The position numbers and the translations under genes were made by a program. A DNA stretch of 64,000 nt from Pseudomonas brassicacearum subsp. brassicacearum. GTDB lineage: Bacteria; Pseudomonadota; Gammaproteobacteria; Pseudomonadales; Pseudomonadaceae. The stretch is from NCBI RefSeq assembly GCF_008801605.1, contig NZ_VZPJ01000018.1:50019-114018 (forward strand), given 5' to 3'. Numbering within the stretch: the stretch's first letter is position 1; each line of letters opens with the position of its first letter. This document shows positions 42,937 through 50,572 of the stretch, in pieces. The notes beneath the pieces are model-generated. The model was given only the letters and a program-made list of their open reading frames with translations. It had not been told where the DNA came from and searched no databases.

Positions 42937-44432
42937 CAGTGTGACGTCCCCTCGGCGAACTCGATCTTGTTGCCGACGTTGTACTTGCCCGAAGGCTTGT
43001 TCATGGGCAGGCGCTTGATTTCCTTGAGGGTGTTGCTGTCGTAGACGATCAGCGCGCCATCGGTATCCCAGATACTCAGCAGCAGGTAGCGGCCGTCGCG
43101 AGTGAACTCGACGTGGGCGGCGGTTTTGCCGGGCATGGGTCGCAGGGTGTGGGCGATTTCCAGGGTCTGTTTGTCGATCAGGTGGATGGCATCGTTGTCC
43201 GGGCCGAAGAACACATCGGTCCAGGCGTAGCGAGAGTTGACGTGGCTGCGCAGGAAGAAACCCGGCCCGAGCGTGGGGATCTGCTTGATGACTTTCCAGG
43301 TGTCGAAGTCGATCACCGAAATCAGCCCCTTGCTGATGTTGGGCGTGGCGAACACCCAGTGCCCATCGCGCTTCCAATAGGTCCCCGAGCCCAGGTGCGG
43401 CATGCCAGGCAGCGCGATGTCGGTGACGATCCGCCCCGTGTCGAGGTCGATCACCTGGCCGCCCTGGGCCTTGCGCGAGGTGGCGAGCAACTGCCGGTAA
43501 TCGGGCGAGAAGGAAAAATCATCGAGGTAATCCTCGGCCTCGATCCGCCTGGGCACAAAGTCCGGGCTCGGGCCGGTGGACAGTTCCCAGACCTCTTTCA
43601 CATCTTTCAAGGCGACGATGAAGCTGTTGCGCGGCGGCGCGGTATAGACCGCACTGACCCGCGACGCCTGGCCGTCCAGCCCCACCGTTGCAATGGTCTT
43701 GACCAGTGACAGGTCGCGGGCATCCAGCACCACCAGGTTGCCGGGCAGGGTGTTGCCCACCAGCACCCAGCGCCCATCCTTGCTCACCGCCAGATTGCGG
43801 GTATTGAGCCCGGCCCGCACCTCGGCGATGAGCGTGAGGTTGTGCAGGTCATACAGGCTGATCCAGCCGTCCCGGGAGGCGAAATAGACGAAGCGTCCGT
43901 CCGGCGAAAACTTCGGTCCGCCATGCACCGCGAAATGTGAGGCGAAGCGCGCCAGGACCTCGAAGCGATCGCCGTCGACGATATCGACGTGATGATCGCC
44001 AGCCTCCACCACCACGAACAGGTTCAGCGGGTCGGCGTTGTGCTGGGGTTTATCGGGCAGGCTGGCGACATCCGCCAGCAGGCGATGGCTGCGGCGAGTG
44101 TCGTCCTCGCTCCAGGTCGGTTCGACCGCGGGTGGGCGCTGGAGATAGTGGGTCAAGCCATCGATCTGCGCAGGCTCCAGCACCGCACCGAACGCCGCCA
44201 TCTGGCTGGCCGGGCGGCCATTTTCGATCACCTGGCGGATTTCGTCGGGCTTGATCCGACTCAGGCTCTGGGGCAACAGCGCCGGCCCCGCACCACCGAT
44301 GCGGTTCACCCCGTGGCATTGCTGGCAGTGTTGCTGGTAGTTCTGTTCGGCCAACGCCAGGTCCGGTTCAGATGCCGGGGCGCCGTGGACGGCACCGATC
44401 CACAGCAATGGGGCAAGCCAGCCGATTCTCAT
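42936..44432 (-). CDS. nirN: NirN, dihydro-heme d1 dehydrogenase (heme d1 maturation)
   Basis: A 498-residue periplasmic protein: signal peptide (MRIGWLAPLLWIGAVHGA), a cytochrome c domain with C36-Q-Q-C39-H40 and a C-terminal eight-bladed propeller like that of NirS. NirN catalyses the last step of heme d1 synthesis, oxidising dihydro-heme d1, and helps pass the cofactor to NirS. The start at 44432 overlaps the nirE stop by 4 bp; the longer frame lies within nirE. It is last in the nir operon, as in P. aeruginosa. Confidence 0.92.
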   Translation of the reverse strand: MRIGWLAPLLWIGAVHGAPASEPDLALAEQNYQQHCQQCHGVNRIGGAGPALLPQSLSRIKPDEIRQVIENGRPASQMAAFGAVLEPAQIDGLTHYLQRPPAVEPTWSEDDTRRSHRLLADVASLPDKPQHNADPLNLFVVVEAGDHHVDIVDGDRFEVLARFASHFAVHGGPKFSPDGRFVYFASRDGWISLYDLHNLTLIAEVRAGLNTRNLAVSKDGRWVLVGNTLPGNLVVLDARDLSLVKTIATVGLDGQASRVSAVYTAPPRNSFIVALKDVKEVWELSTGPSPDFVPRRIEAEDYLDDFSFSPDYRQLLATSRKAQGGQVIDLDTGRIVTDIALPGMPHLGSGTYWKRDGHWVFATPNISKGLISVIDFDTWKVIKQIPTLGPGFFLRSHVNSRYAWTDVFFGPDNDAIHLIDKQTLEIAHTLRPMPGKTAAHVEFTRDGRYLLLSIWDTDGALIVYDSNTLKEIKRLPMNKPSGKYNVGNKIEFAEGTSH

Positions 44433-45271
44433 GAGGCCACCCTCGCGATATTTGGCTGGAGCGGTAGGGCCGGGTGCAGGCGGGCCGGATGTTCCAATAC
44501 CTGATGGGCAAACAAGCCAACCACCTTGCCGATCACCGTCAAGGTCGGCAGGCCTTCGGCGCATGCCAGCGCCATCTCCGGCAATTGCTGGAGGGTGCCG
44601 CGCAGGACCTGCTGGTCGGGGCGCGTGCCGTTGCTGATCAGCGCCGCCGGCGTATCAGCCGCCAGGCCCGCCGCTATCAGTTGTGCGGCGATGGTGCCGA
44701 GGTTCGACAGGCCCATGTAGAACACCAGGGTCTGGCTGTCATCCGCCAGGCTTTGCCAGGGCAGATTCAAGTCGCCTTCGCGTTGCAAATGACCGGTGAT
44801 GAAGCGACAGGAATTGACCAGGTCGCGATGGGTCAGGGGAATGCCGGCATAGGTGCTGCAACCGGCCGCGGCGGTGATACCTGGCACGACTTGGCAATCG
44901 ATACCGCGGGCCAGCAGATACTCCAGCTCCTCGGCGCCACGACCGAAGATGAACGGATCACCACCCTTGAGTCGTACCACCCGTTGTCCCTGGTCGGCCA
45001 GGTCGGCCAGCAGTTCGTTGATCTGTGGCTGGGGCAGGCTGTGGCAACCGGCGGCCTTGCCGACGTAGTGCCGGGCGCAGGTCAGCGGAATCAGGCTGAG
45101 CAATTGCGGGCTGATCAAGCGGTCGTAGACCACCGCGTCGGCCTGCATCAACAGGCTCCAGGCGCGCAATGTCAGCAGGCCCGGGTCACCGGGGCCGGCG
45201 CCGACCAGGGCGACTTCACCCGATCTGAAGGGCGATTGCAGGGCAGCGGGCAAAACGATGGAGGCAGGCAT
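44429..45271 (-). CDS. nirE: NirE, uroporphyrinogen-III C-methyltransferase
   Basis: A 280-residue SUMT. VALVGAGPGDPGLLTLRAWSLL is the N-terminal SAM-binding motif, and VVRLKGGDPFIFGRGAEELEYL and VVPGITAAAGCSTYAGIPLTHRD are the family signatures. In this cluster it makes precorrin-2 for heme d1 rather than siroheme. The start at 45271 (MPASIVLPAALQSPF) drops 20 intergenic residues. Confidence 0.93.
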   Translation of the reverse strand: MPASIVLPAALQSPFRSGEVALVGAGPGDPGLLTLRAWSLLMQADAVVYDRLISPQLLSLIPLTCARHYVGKAAGCHSLPQPQINELLADLADQGQRVVRLKGGDPFIFGRGAEELEYLLARGIDCQVVPGITAAAGCSTYAGIPLTHRDLVNSCRFITGHLQREGDLNLPWQSLADDSQTLVFYMGLSNLGTIAAQLIAAGLAADTPAALISNGTRPDQQVLRGTLQQLPEMALACAEGLPTLTVIGKVVGLFAHQVLEHPARLHPALPLQPNIARVAS

Positions 45272-45311
45272 GGGACTTCCTTGGTTCGGTATCAGGTTCG
45301 CCGTCGGTTGA

Positions 45312-46490
45312 TCAGGCGCAGGGCATCGCAACGCTGGGGATCGCGTGCAAGCCGATTTCTTCGTCGCTGAGGTGGCAGCCAGGGTCCTGGCCCCACAGGT
45401 CGCCGTCGGCCCAGGCCCGGGTACGGGTATTGCCGTTGCAGATCGCCAGCCAGCGGCATTGCCCGCAGCGACCGCCCACGGCCCGGGGGTGTTCGCGCAG
45501 TTTCAGCAGCAGGGCATCGGGGCGATCGAGCCAGAGTGTCTTGAATGGCGTCTTGCGGACATTGCCCACCGAGTGCTGCCACCAGTACGTATCGGGGTGA
45601 ACCTCGCCGGTATTGTCGATGTTGGCGATGCCGCTACCCGACGCGTTGCCGCCCCAGGCCCGCAGCATCTGCTCCAGTGCGGCGTAGTGTTGGGGCAGGC
45701 GCCGGGCGACCCATTGCAGCAGCAGGATCGCGTCGGCGTCGTTGTTGCCGCTGACGAAGTCACTGTCGCGGCCCTGTTCGATGTCGCGCCAGGCCCGCTC
45801 GAAGATCAGGGTCATGGCCTCGCGGCTCATCTGCTGATGGGCATCGAGCTTGCGACTGCGCTTGCCCCGGCCGCTGTAGTTGAGGTGCGACAGGTAGAAT
45901 TTCTGTACGTCGTACTCATTCATCAAGTCCAGCAAGCGTGGCAACTGGGCATGGTTCTGCTGGGTGAGGGTGGTGCGCAATCCGACCCGGATGCCTTGTT
46001 CGCGGCAGAGCCGGATGGCCGCCATGGAGCTGGCGAAACTGCCCTTGAGCTGGCGGAATTCATCGTGGGTCGCTTCCAGGCCATCGATGCTGATGCCCAC
46101 GTAATCGAAGTTTGCCGCCGCAATCTGTTCGATATTGGAAGCGTCGATCAGCGTGCCGTTGGTGGACAAGGCGAGGAAAAAACCTTTGTCGCGGGCATAG
46201 GCGCTGAGTTGGAACAGGTCCTCGCGCAACAGCGGTTCGCCCCCGGACAGGATCAACACGCGCACGCCGGCATCGTGCAGGTCGTCGATGACCTGAAGCG
46301 CCGCCGGAGTGTCCAGTTCATCGCGAAACACGCTGTCGGCCGACGTTGCATAGCAGTGCTTGCAGGTCAGGTTGCAGCGCCTGAGCAGGTTCCAGATCAC
46401 CACCGGCGGGCGGCTGCTGCCCGGTGGCGCGACACGTGGGGCGGGGCAATGCCCGGCCAGGGCTCGCAGGTAATGGCTGATCCTCAACAT
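45312..46490 (-). CDS. nirJ: NirJ, radical SAM heme d1 biosynthesis enzyme
   Basis: A 392-residue radical SAM protein. C39xxxC43xxC46 (RRCNLTCKHCYA) binds the SAM [4Fe-4S] cluster, with the SAM-binding ILSGGEPLLREDLF following. A C-terminal SPASM-like cysteine cluster (CGQCRWLAICNG...DPGC) binds an auxiliary cluster. NirJ replaces two propionates by keto groups on the way to heme d1. It lies between nirH and nirE; a REP doublet separates it from nirH. Confidence 0.94.
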   Translation of the reverse strand: MLRISHYLRALAGHCPAPRVAPPGSSRPPVVIWNLLRRCNLTCKHCYATSADSVFRDELDTPAALQVIDDLHDAGVRVLILSGGEPLLREDLFQLSAYARDKGFFLALSTNGTLIDASNIEQIAAANFDYVGISIDGLEATHDEFRQLKGSFASSMAAIRLCREQGIRVGLRTTLTQQNHAQLPRLLDLMNEYDVQKFYLSHLNYSGRGKRSRKLDAHQQMSREAMTLIFERAWRDIEQGRDSDFVSGNNDADAILLLQWVARRLPQHYAALEQMLRAWGGNASGSGIANIDNTGEVHPDTYWWQHSVGNVRKTPFKTLWLDRPDALLLKLREHPRAVGGRCGQCRWLAICNGNTRTRAWADGDLWGQDPGCHLSDEEIGLHAIPSVAMPCA

Positions 46491-46545
46491 AAGGCGCTCC
46501 TTCGATTTCGATCGATGTCCGAGTTCAGCGCGGCTTATTCCCGCT

Positions 46546-46652
46546 TTGTGGGAGCAAGCCTTGATGGGAGCAAGGCTTGCCCGCGATGAAGCCGATGCGG
46601 TCCTTCATAAAACCGACGCATCTGTTTCGCGAGCAAGCTTTGCTCCCACAGG
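46546..46652. repeat. REP pair overlapping the 3' end of nirH
   Basis: The right copy (GCGAGCAAGCTTTGCTCCCA, 46628-46647) is inside the nirH reading frame. The left copy is partly duplicated (GTGGGAGCAAGCC then ATGGGAGCAAGGC). Confidence 0.85.
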
Positions 46653-47174
46653 CGAAAGGCGCAGGCCGGTTTTTTTCAGGATGCGGCTGCTCACCAGCAT
46701 GTCGTCGGCGGCGCAGGCGTCCCCCAGCAGGTAGCGCAAGTGTTCGCGGTAGCTGTCGATTTCTTCGCGGCTGCGGCCATGGACCATGGCGAACAGGTTG
46801 TAGCGCCAGCCGGGCTGGCGCGGGCGCCGGTAGCAGTGGCTGACGAAGGGCTGCGCCCCCAGCAGGGCGCCGAGACGCGAGATGTCGGCATCGGCCACGT
46901 CCCAGACCGTCATGCCGTTGTGGCGATAGCCCAGGCGATAGTGATTGGGCACGGCGGCAATGCGGCGGATCGCGCCTTCGGCCTGCAGGCGCTTGAGCAG
47001 GTCGAGGGTGGATTCCACGCTCAGTTCCAGTTGCTCGGCCAGCCAGGCCCAGGGGTCTTCAAGCAAGGGCAGGCCAGCCTGGGTCAGTTCCACCAGGCGC
47101 AGGGCCAAGGGCGTTTCATCCAGCCGTGGCGGTGCTTGCCACAAAGACTCAGACGGGGAAATACAGGCCGACAT
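46605..47174 (-). CDS. nirH: NirH, siroheme decarboxylase subunit (heme d1 synthesis)
   Basis: A 189-residue Lrp/AsnC-like protein: N-terminal winged-helix-like part (LRLVELTQAGLPLLEDPWAWLAEQLELSVESTLDLLKRL) and a C-terminal ferredoxin-like part. The latter has the active-site segment AVPNHYRLGYRHNGMTVWDV and CYRRPRQPGWRYNLFAMVHGR. With NirD, NirG and NirL it decarboxylates siroheme to didecarboxysiroheme. The core seems to end at SSRILKKTGLRL. The last 15 residues (PVGAKLARETDASVL) are read from a REP, so the original stop was probably lost. It overlaps nirG by 26 bp. Confidence 0.92.
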   Translation of the reverse strand: MSACISPSESLWQAPPRLDETPLALRLVELTQAGLPLLEDPWAWLAEQLELSVESTLDLLKRLQAEGAIRRIAAVPNHYRLGYRHNGMTVWDVADADISRLGALLGAQPFVSHCYRRPRQPGWRYNLFAMVHGRSREEIDSYREHLRYLLGDACAADDMLVSSRILKKTGLRLSPVGAKLARETDASVL

Positions 47175-47592
47175 GGTAGGTCTCCTCTTTGGGCAGGTTC
47201 AGCGGCACCAGGCCGGTCAGGTGTTCGATGCGCAGCAGGGTGTCGTCGATCGCCTGTTCGCTGGGGCAGGCGAGCACGAACCACATGTTCCAGGTGTGCT
47301 CGCGGCGGTAGTTGTGGGCGACCTCGGGCATCTCCGCGAGGAGCTCGGCGATGGCCTCGAAGCGCGGCTCGGGCACCGCCAGCGCCGCCAGGGTGAACGC
47401 ACCGCCCAGGCGATCGATGTCGAACATCGGGCCGAAGCGGGTGAGTACACCGTCGTTGAGCAGCTCATGCAGGCGGTCGAGCAATTCGCTACTGCTGCTG
47501 TCCAGCTCCTGGGCAAGGGCCTGCCAAGGGTGGCGCACCAGCGGCAGGCCCAGTTGCAGGCGATTGATCAGGCGGCGGTCCAGGTCATCCAT
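47149..47592 (-). CDS. nirG: NirG, siroheme decarboxylase subunit
   Basis: A 147-residue Lrp-like protein starting MDDLDRRLINRLQLGLPLVRHPWQALAQEL. FGPMFDIDRLGGAFTLAALAVPEPRFEAIAELL and VAHNYRREHTWNMWFVLACP are shared with NirD and fit the D/G sub-type of the decarboxylase. It overlaps nirL by 8 bp. The start at 47592 is the canonical one; an upstream in-frame ATG lies in nirL. Confidence 0.92.
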   Translation of the reverse strand: MDDLDRRLINRLQLGLPLVRHPWQALAQELDSSSSELLDRLHELLNDGVLTRFGPMFDIDRLGGAFTLAALAVPEPRFEAIAELLAEMPEVAHNYRREHTWNMWFVLACPSEQAIDDTLLRIEHLTGLVPLNLPKEETYHVGLYFPV

Positions 47593-48097
47593 CGATACGG
47601 GCTCCGGCCGGGGCGGCGAAACGTCCGCCGCATTGCTTGAACAGGTGCGTGCTGAACAGCAACTGGTGGGGCAGGTCGTCCAGCAGATGTTCTTCAAGCA
47701 GCGCCTGGACATGGGCCTCGACACGGTCACGCTGGCGACCGTGGATCATGCAGAACAGGTTGTATTGCCACTGGGGCAGGCGCCTGGGGCGTTGGTAGCA
47801 AAGGCTGATGCCCGGGGTTTGCCCGAGGCGACGGCCGACTTCATCGACCAAGGCGTCCGGCACGTCCAGCACCAGCATGGCGTTGGCGGCAAACCCCAAG
47901 GCGCGATGGTTGACGACCAGGCCGACACGGCGGAACAGCCCCTGTTCATGCCAATGCTGCACCTGCTCGAGCACCTGTTGCTCGCTGGCCTCGATCTGCT
48001 CGGCCAGGGCCTGGAAGGGACGCGATGTCAGGGGCAGGCCGGTTTCCAGCAAACGGCGCAGTGCCAGTGACTGTTGTTCGCTCAGGGCGTTTTTCAT
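47585..48097 (-). CDS. nirL: NirL, siroheme decarboxylase subunit
   Basis: A 170-residue Lrp-like protein starting MKNALSEQQSLALRRLLETGLPLTSRPFQALAEQI. It is of the H/L sub-type: VGLVVNHRALGFAANAMLVLDV and CYQRPRRLPQWQYNLFCMIHGRQ parallel NirH. It overlaps nirD by 4 bp and nirG by 8 bp. Confidence 0.92.
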   Translation of the reverse strand: MKNALSEQQSLALRRLLETGLPLTSRPFQALAEQIEASEQQVLEQVQHWHEQGLFRRVGLVVNHRALGFAANAMLVLDVPDALVDEVGRRLGQTPGISLCYQRPRRLPQWQYNLFCMIHGRQRDRVEAHVQALLEEHLLDDLPHQLLFSTHLFKQCGGRFAAPAGARIDG

Positions 48098-48552
48098 GGG
48101 GTGGCCTCCAGGGCAAAGCCCAGGTCGATGCGGTAGGCGGTCAGCATGGGCAGGTCCAGTGGCGTGAGACCGGTGTCGTTCTCCAGTTCCTGGAGGATGT
48201 TTTCCAGGTGGGCGCGGTTGGGGCCGGTCAGCACGAACCAGAGGTTGTAGCGATGTTCGCGGGCATAGTTGTGATTGACTTCCGGGTATTGGCTGACGCG
48301 TGCGGCCACTTGGTGCAAGCGCTCTTCGGGCACTGCCAGGGCGGCCAGGGTGCTGGCCCCGGCTCGGGTGTGTTCGAACACCGGGCCGACCCGCGACAAG
48401 GTCCCGGCCACTTGCAGGTGTTGCAGGCAGTCGATGACCTGGGCTTCGCTGCAGCCCAAGGTCTCGGCCATGGCCCGATAGGGCTCGGCGCACAACGGCA
48501 GGCCATGCTGGAATTGATCGATCAGGCGCCGGGCCAGTGAGCTGGAAGTCAT
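48094..48552 (-). CDS. nirD: NirD, siroheme decarboxylase subunit
   Basis: A 152-residue Lrp-like protein starting MTSSSLARRLIDQFQHGLPLCAEPYRAMAETLG, with VGPVFEHTRAGASTLAALAVPEERL and VNHNYAREHRYNLWFVLTGP. It pairs with NirL/NirG/NirH in siroheme decarboxylation. The nirF stop lies 2 bp before its start; the longer frame is inside nirF. Confidence 0.92.
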   Translation of the reverse strand: MTSSSLARRLIDQFQHGLPLCAEPYRAMAETLGCSEAQVIDCLQHLQVAGTLSRVGPVFEHTRAGASTLAALAVPEERLHQVAARVSQYPEVNHNYAREHRYNLWFVLTGPNRAHLENILQELENDTGLTPLDLPMLTAYRIDLGFALEATP

Positions 48553-48554
48553 GG

Positions 48555-49733
48555 TCAGTACCCCGGCTTGTGCGCGCGACTGCTGAAGAAAATGCCGCTC
48601 GGGCTCAGGGCCGGCAGGCTGTTCAGGCGTTCGAGGCGATAAGGATCCCAGACCTGCACCTGACCACCATCCCGGGCGGACAGCCACAGTTGGTCACCTC
48701 GCGCGGTGAACTCCATGTGCAGCACCGCAGGGCCTGGCCGCAGGTCGGCGACGATGGCGTGGGTCTGGGTGTCGATGACCTGGACGCGGTCGTTGTCCGG
48801 GTAGGCGAAGTTGACCCACAACTGCCGGCCGTCCGGTCGCGCCGTGACGAACACCGGTTGGCCGGCCACGGCAATGGCGTCGGTCTGTTGCCAATCCTGG
48901 GCGTTCATCACCAACACCTGGTGATGCCCGACGGCAGGCACGAAGGCTTGCTGGTCGGCCAGGGCCCAGCCTTCCAGATGCGGCATCTTGTACACCGGGA
49001 GCCGCTCCTGGCCGCGGCCGTAATGCCCCAGTACCCGTTTCACCCCGCGCTCCGGGTGCCAGAGATCGAGTTGGGCCATGCCGTCTTCACCGAACAGCCC
49101 GGCCATGTAATAACGCCCGTCCGGGGTGATCAGGGCATCGTAGGGTTGCTGGCCGATGGCGGTGAAACGCTCGATGCGCGGGGTGAGGCCGAGGCTGAAG
49201 TCGGCGGTCCAGATCTCGCCAGTGTCGAACAGGCTGAACACGAAGCGTTGCCCTGGCGCGTCCACCAAGCCGACCACCCGTGAGCGCTTTTGGCCGCCGG
49301 GCAACGGCGTGGCGGGGATGTCGGCGACCTGTTCCAGGGTCTGGGCATCGAATACCTTGACGCCGCCAGGCTCGTAGTTGGAGACGGCGATCAGCTTGCC
49401 GTCCTGGCTGATTGCACCGCCGATGCTGTTGCCGCCCTGGATGATGCGCCGCTCGATGCGCGCGGTCAGCAGGTCGACTTTGCTCAGGCCACCATCGCGA
49501 CCGAACACGTAGGCGTAGCGCTGGTCGCGGGAGAACACCACCGAGGCGTGGGACAAGTCGCCCAGGCCTTCGACGCGGCCCAGGGCGGTGCGGGTGTCGC
49601 TTTCAATGATTTGCAGGCTGCCGGTGGCGCGCTCTACCACCACGCCCAAATCGCCGGTGCCGCGCAACGGTGTCTGGGCGCAACCGCAGAGCAGCAGGGC
49701 GATGGCGGTGGAGGAGAGCAATGAACGGATCAT
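48555..49733 (-). CDS. nirF: NirF, heme d1 biosynthesis lipoprotein
   Basis: A 392-residue protein with lipobox L-C-G-Cys18 after MIRSLLSSTAIALL. It continues as a WD-like eight-bladed propeller homologous to the NirS d1 domain (FSRDQRYAYVFGRDGG, GGAISQDGKLIAVSNYEPG). NirF is a periplasm-facing heme d1 assembly protein that interacts with NirN and NirS. The start at 49733 overlaps the nirC stop by 4 bp. Confidence 0.93.
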   Translation of the reverse strand: MIRSLLSSTAIALLLCGCAQTPLRGTGDLGVVVERATGSLQIIESDTRTALGRVEGLGDLSHASVVFSRDQRYAYVFGRDGGLSKVDLLTARIERRIIQGGNSIGGAISQDGKLIAVSNYEPGGVKVFDAQTLEQVADIPATPLPGGQKRSRVVGLVDAPGQRFVFSLFDTGEIWTADFSLGLTPRIERFTAIGQQPYDALITPDGRYYMAGLFGEDGMAQLDLWHPERGVKRVLGHYGRGQERLPVYKMPHLEGWALADQQAFVPAVGHHQVLVMNAQDWQQTDAIAVAGQPVFVTARPDGRQLWVNFAYPDNDRVQVIDTQTHAIVADLRPGPAVLHMEFTARGDQLWLSARDGGQVQVWDPYRLERLNSLPALSPSGIFFSSRAHKPGY

Positions 49734-50059
49734 GAGGCGGGTTTTCCTTGAAGGAGCCGGTCCACCAGCCAGCGAATGTCGTCGGGCGCAAGCAACGGTG
49801 CCCAACCGGGCATGGCGCTGCCGGGCCGTCCGAGGGTGACGGTGGCGATGAGGCTGTCGCGGGATTTTCCGGCCAGGGCTTCGTGGGTCAGGGGTGGGCC
49901 GAGGCCGCCGGTCATGTACAGGCCGTGGCAGGCGCCACAATCCTGGTCCAGCAGGTGTTGCAGTTGGGCCTGGCGCTGGCTGTCGGGAGCGGCCAGCGCG
50001 CAGGAGGAGAAAACAAAGAGGAGGGTGGTTATCAAAGTTGCAGAGCTGTGTCGTTCCAT
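49730..50059 (-). CDS. nirC: NirC, cytochrome c of nitrite reductase cluster
   Basis: A 109-residue monoheme c-type cytochrome with signal peptide MERHSSATLITTLLFVFSSCALA and heme site C41-G-A-C44-H45. The axial Met is probably in GSAMPGW. NirC can donate electrons to NirS and has been linked to heme d1 maturation. Separated from nirM by a REP doublet. Confidence 0.92.
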   Translation of the reverse strand: MERHSSATLITTLLFVFSSCALAAPDSQRQAQLQHLLDQDCGACHGLYMTGGLGPPLTHEALAGKSRDSLIATVTLGRPGSAMPGWAPLLAPDDIRWLVDRLLQGKPAS

Positions 50060-50097
50060 GACGTCCTCCTGATCAAGAAATAAAGTTGGGCGTGGCT

Positions 50098-50222
50098 CCT
50101 GTGGTGAGGGGATTTATGTGGGAGCAAAGCTTGCTCGCGAAACAGCCGCCTTGATTTCTGAAAGACTGCATCGCCCCCATCGCGGGCAAGCCTTGCTCCC
50201 ACATAAATCCCCTCGCCACAGG
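50098..50222. repeat. REP pair with extended arms between nirC and nirM
   Basis: The REP doublet is extended by outer arms GGTGAGGGGATTTATGTGGG and near-complement, giving a long stem. It may stabilise or attenuate the nirSM message relative to the rest of the operon. Confidence 0.85.
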
Positions 50223-50239
50223 GATGTGCTCCTTGAGCG

Positions 50240-50548
50240 TTATTTAAGGGTCAAGACCCACGCAGCCAGGATCTTGGCTTCTTCTTCCGTCACGGGGTTG
50301 GCCGGCATCGGCATCGGTCCCCAGTTGCCTTGCGTACCTTCCTTGATGTGCTTGGCGAGCAGGTCTTGCGCTCCAGGGACGCTGGCGTTTTTCGCCGCGA
50401 CGTCCTTGAGTGCCGGGCCAACCACCTTGGTGTCGATGGAGTGGCAGGCCGCGCAGGGCTTGCTCTTGAACAGCGTCGGGCCGTCTTGGGCCAACGCCGG
50501 CAGGCTGTAGGCGGCAGTCAAGGCCAAGGCAATCAGAATAGGCTTCAT
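50240..50548 (-). CDS. nirM: NirM, cytochrome c551
   Basis: A 102-residue cytochrome: signal peptide MKPILIALALTAAYSLPALA, heme site C32-A-A-C35-H36, axial Met in WGPMPMPANPV. It is the electron donor to NirS. It follows nirS by 24 bp with an AGAGGAAAAA ribosome binding site. Confidence 0.95.
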   Translation of the reverse strand: MKPILIALALTAAYSLPALAQDGPTLFKSKPCAACHSIDTKVVGPALKDVAAKNASVPGAQDLLAKHIKEGTQGNWGPMPMPANPVTEEEAKILAAWVLTLK

Positions 50549-50572
50549 GGTTTTTCCTCTTATTGATGGGGC

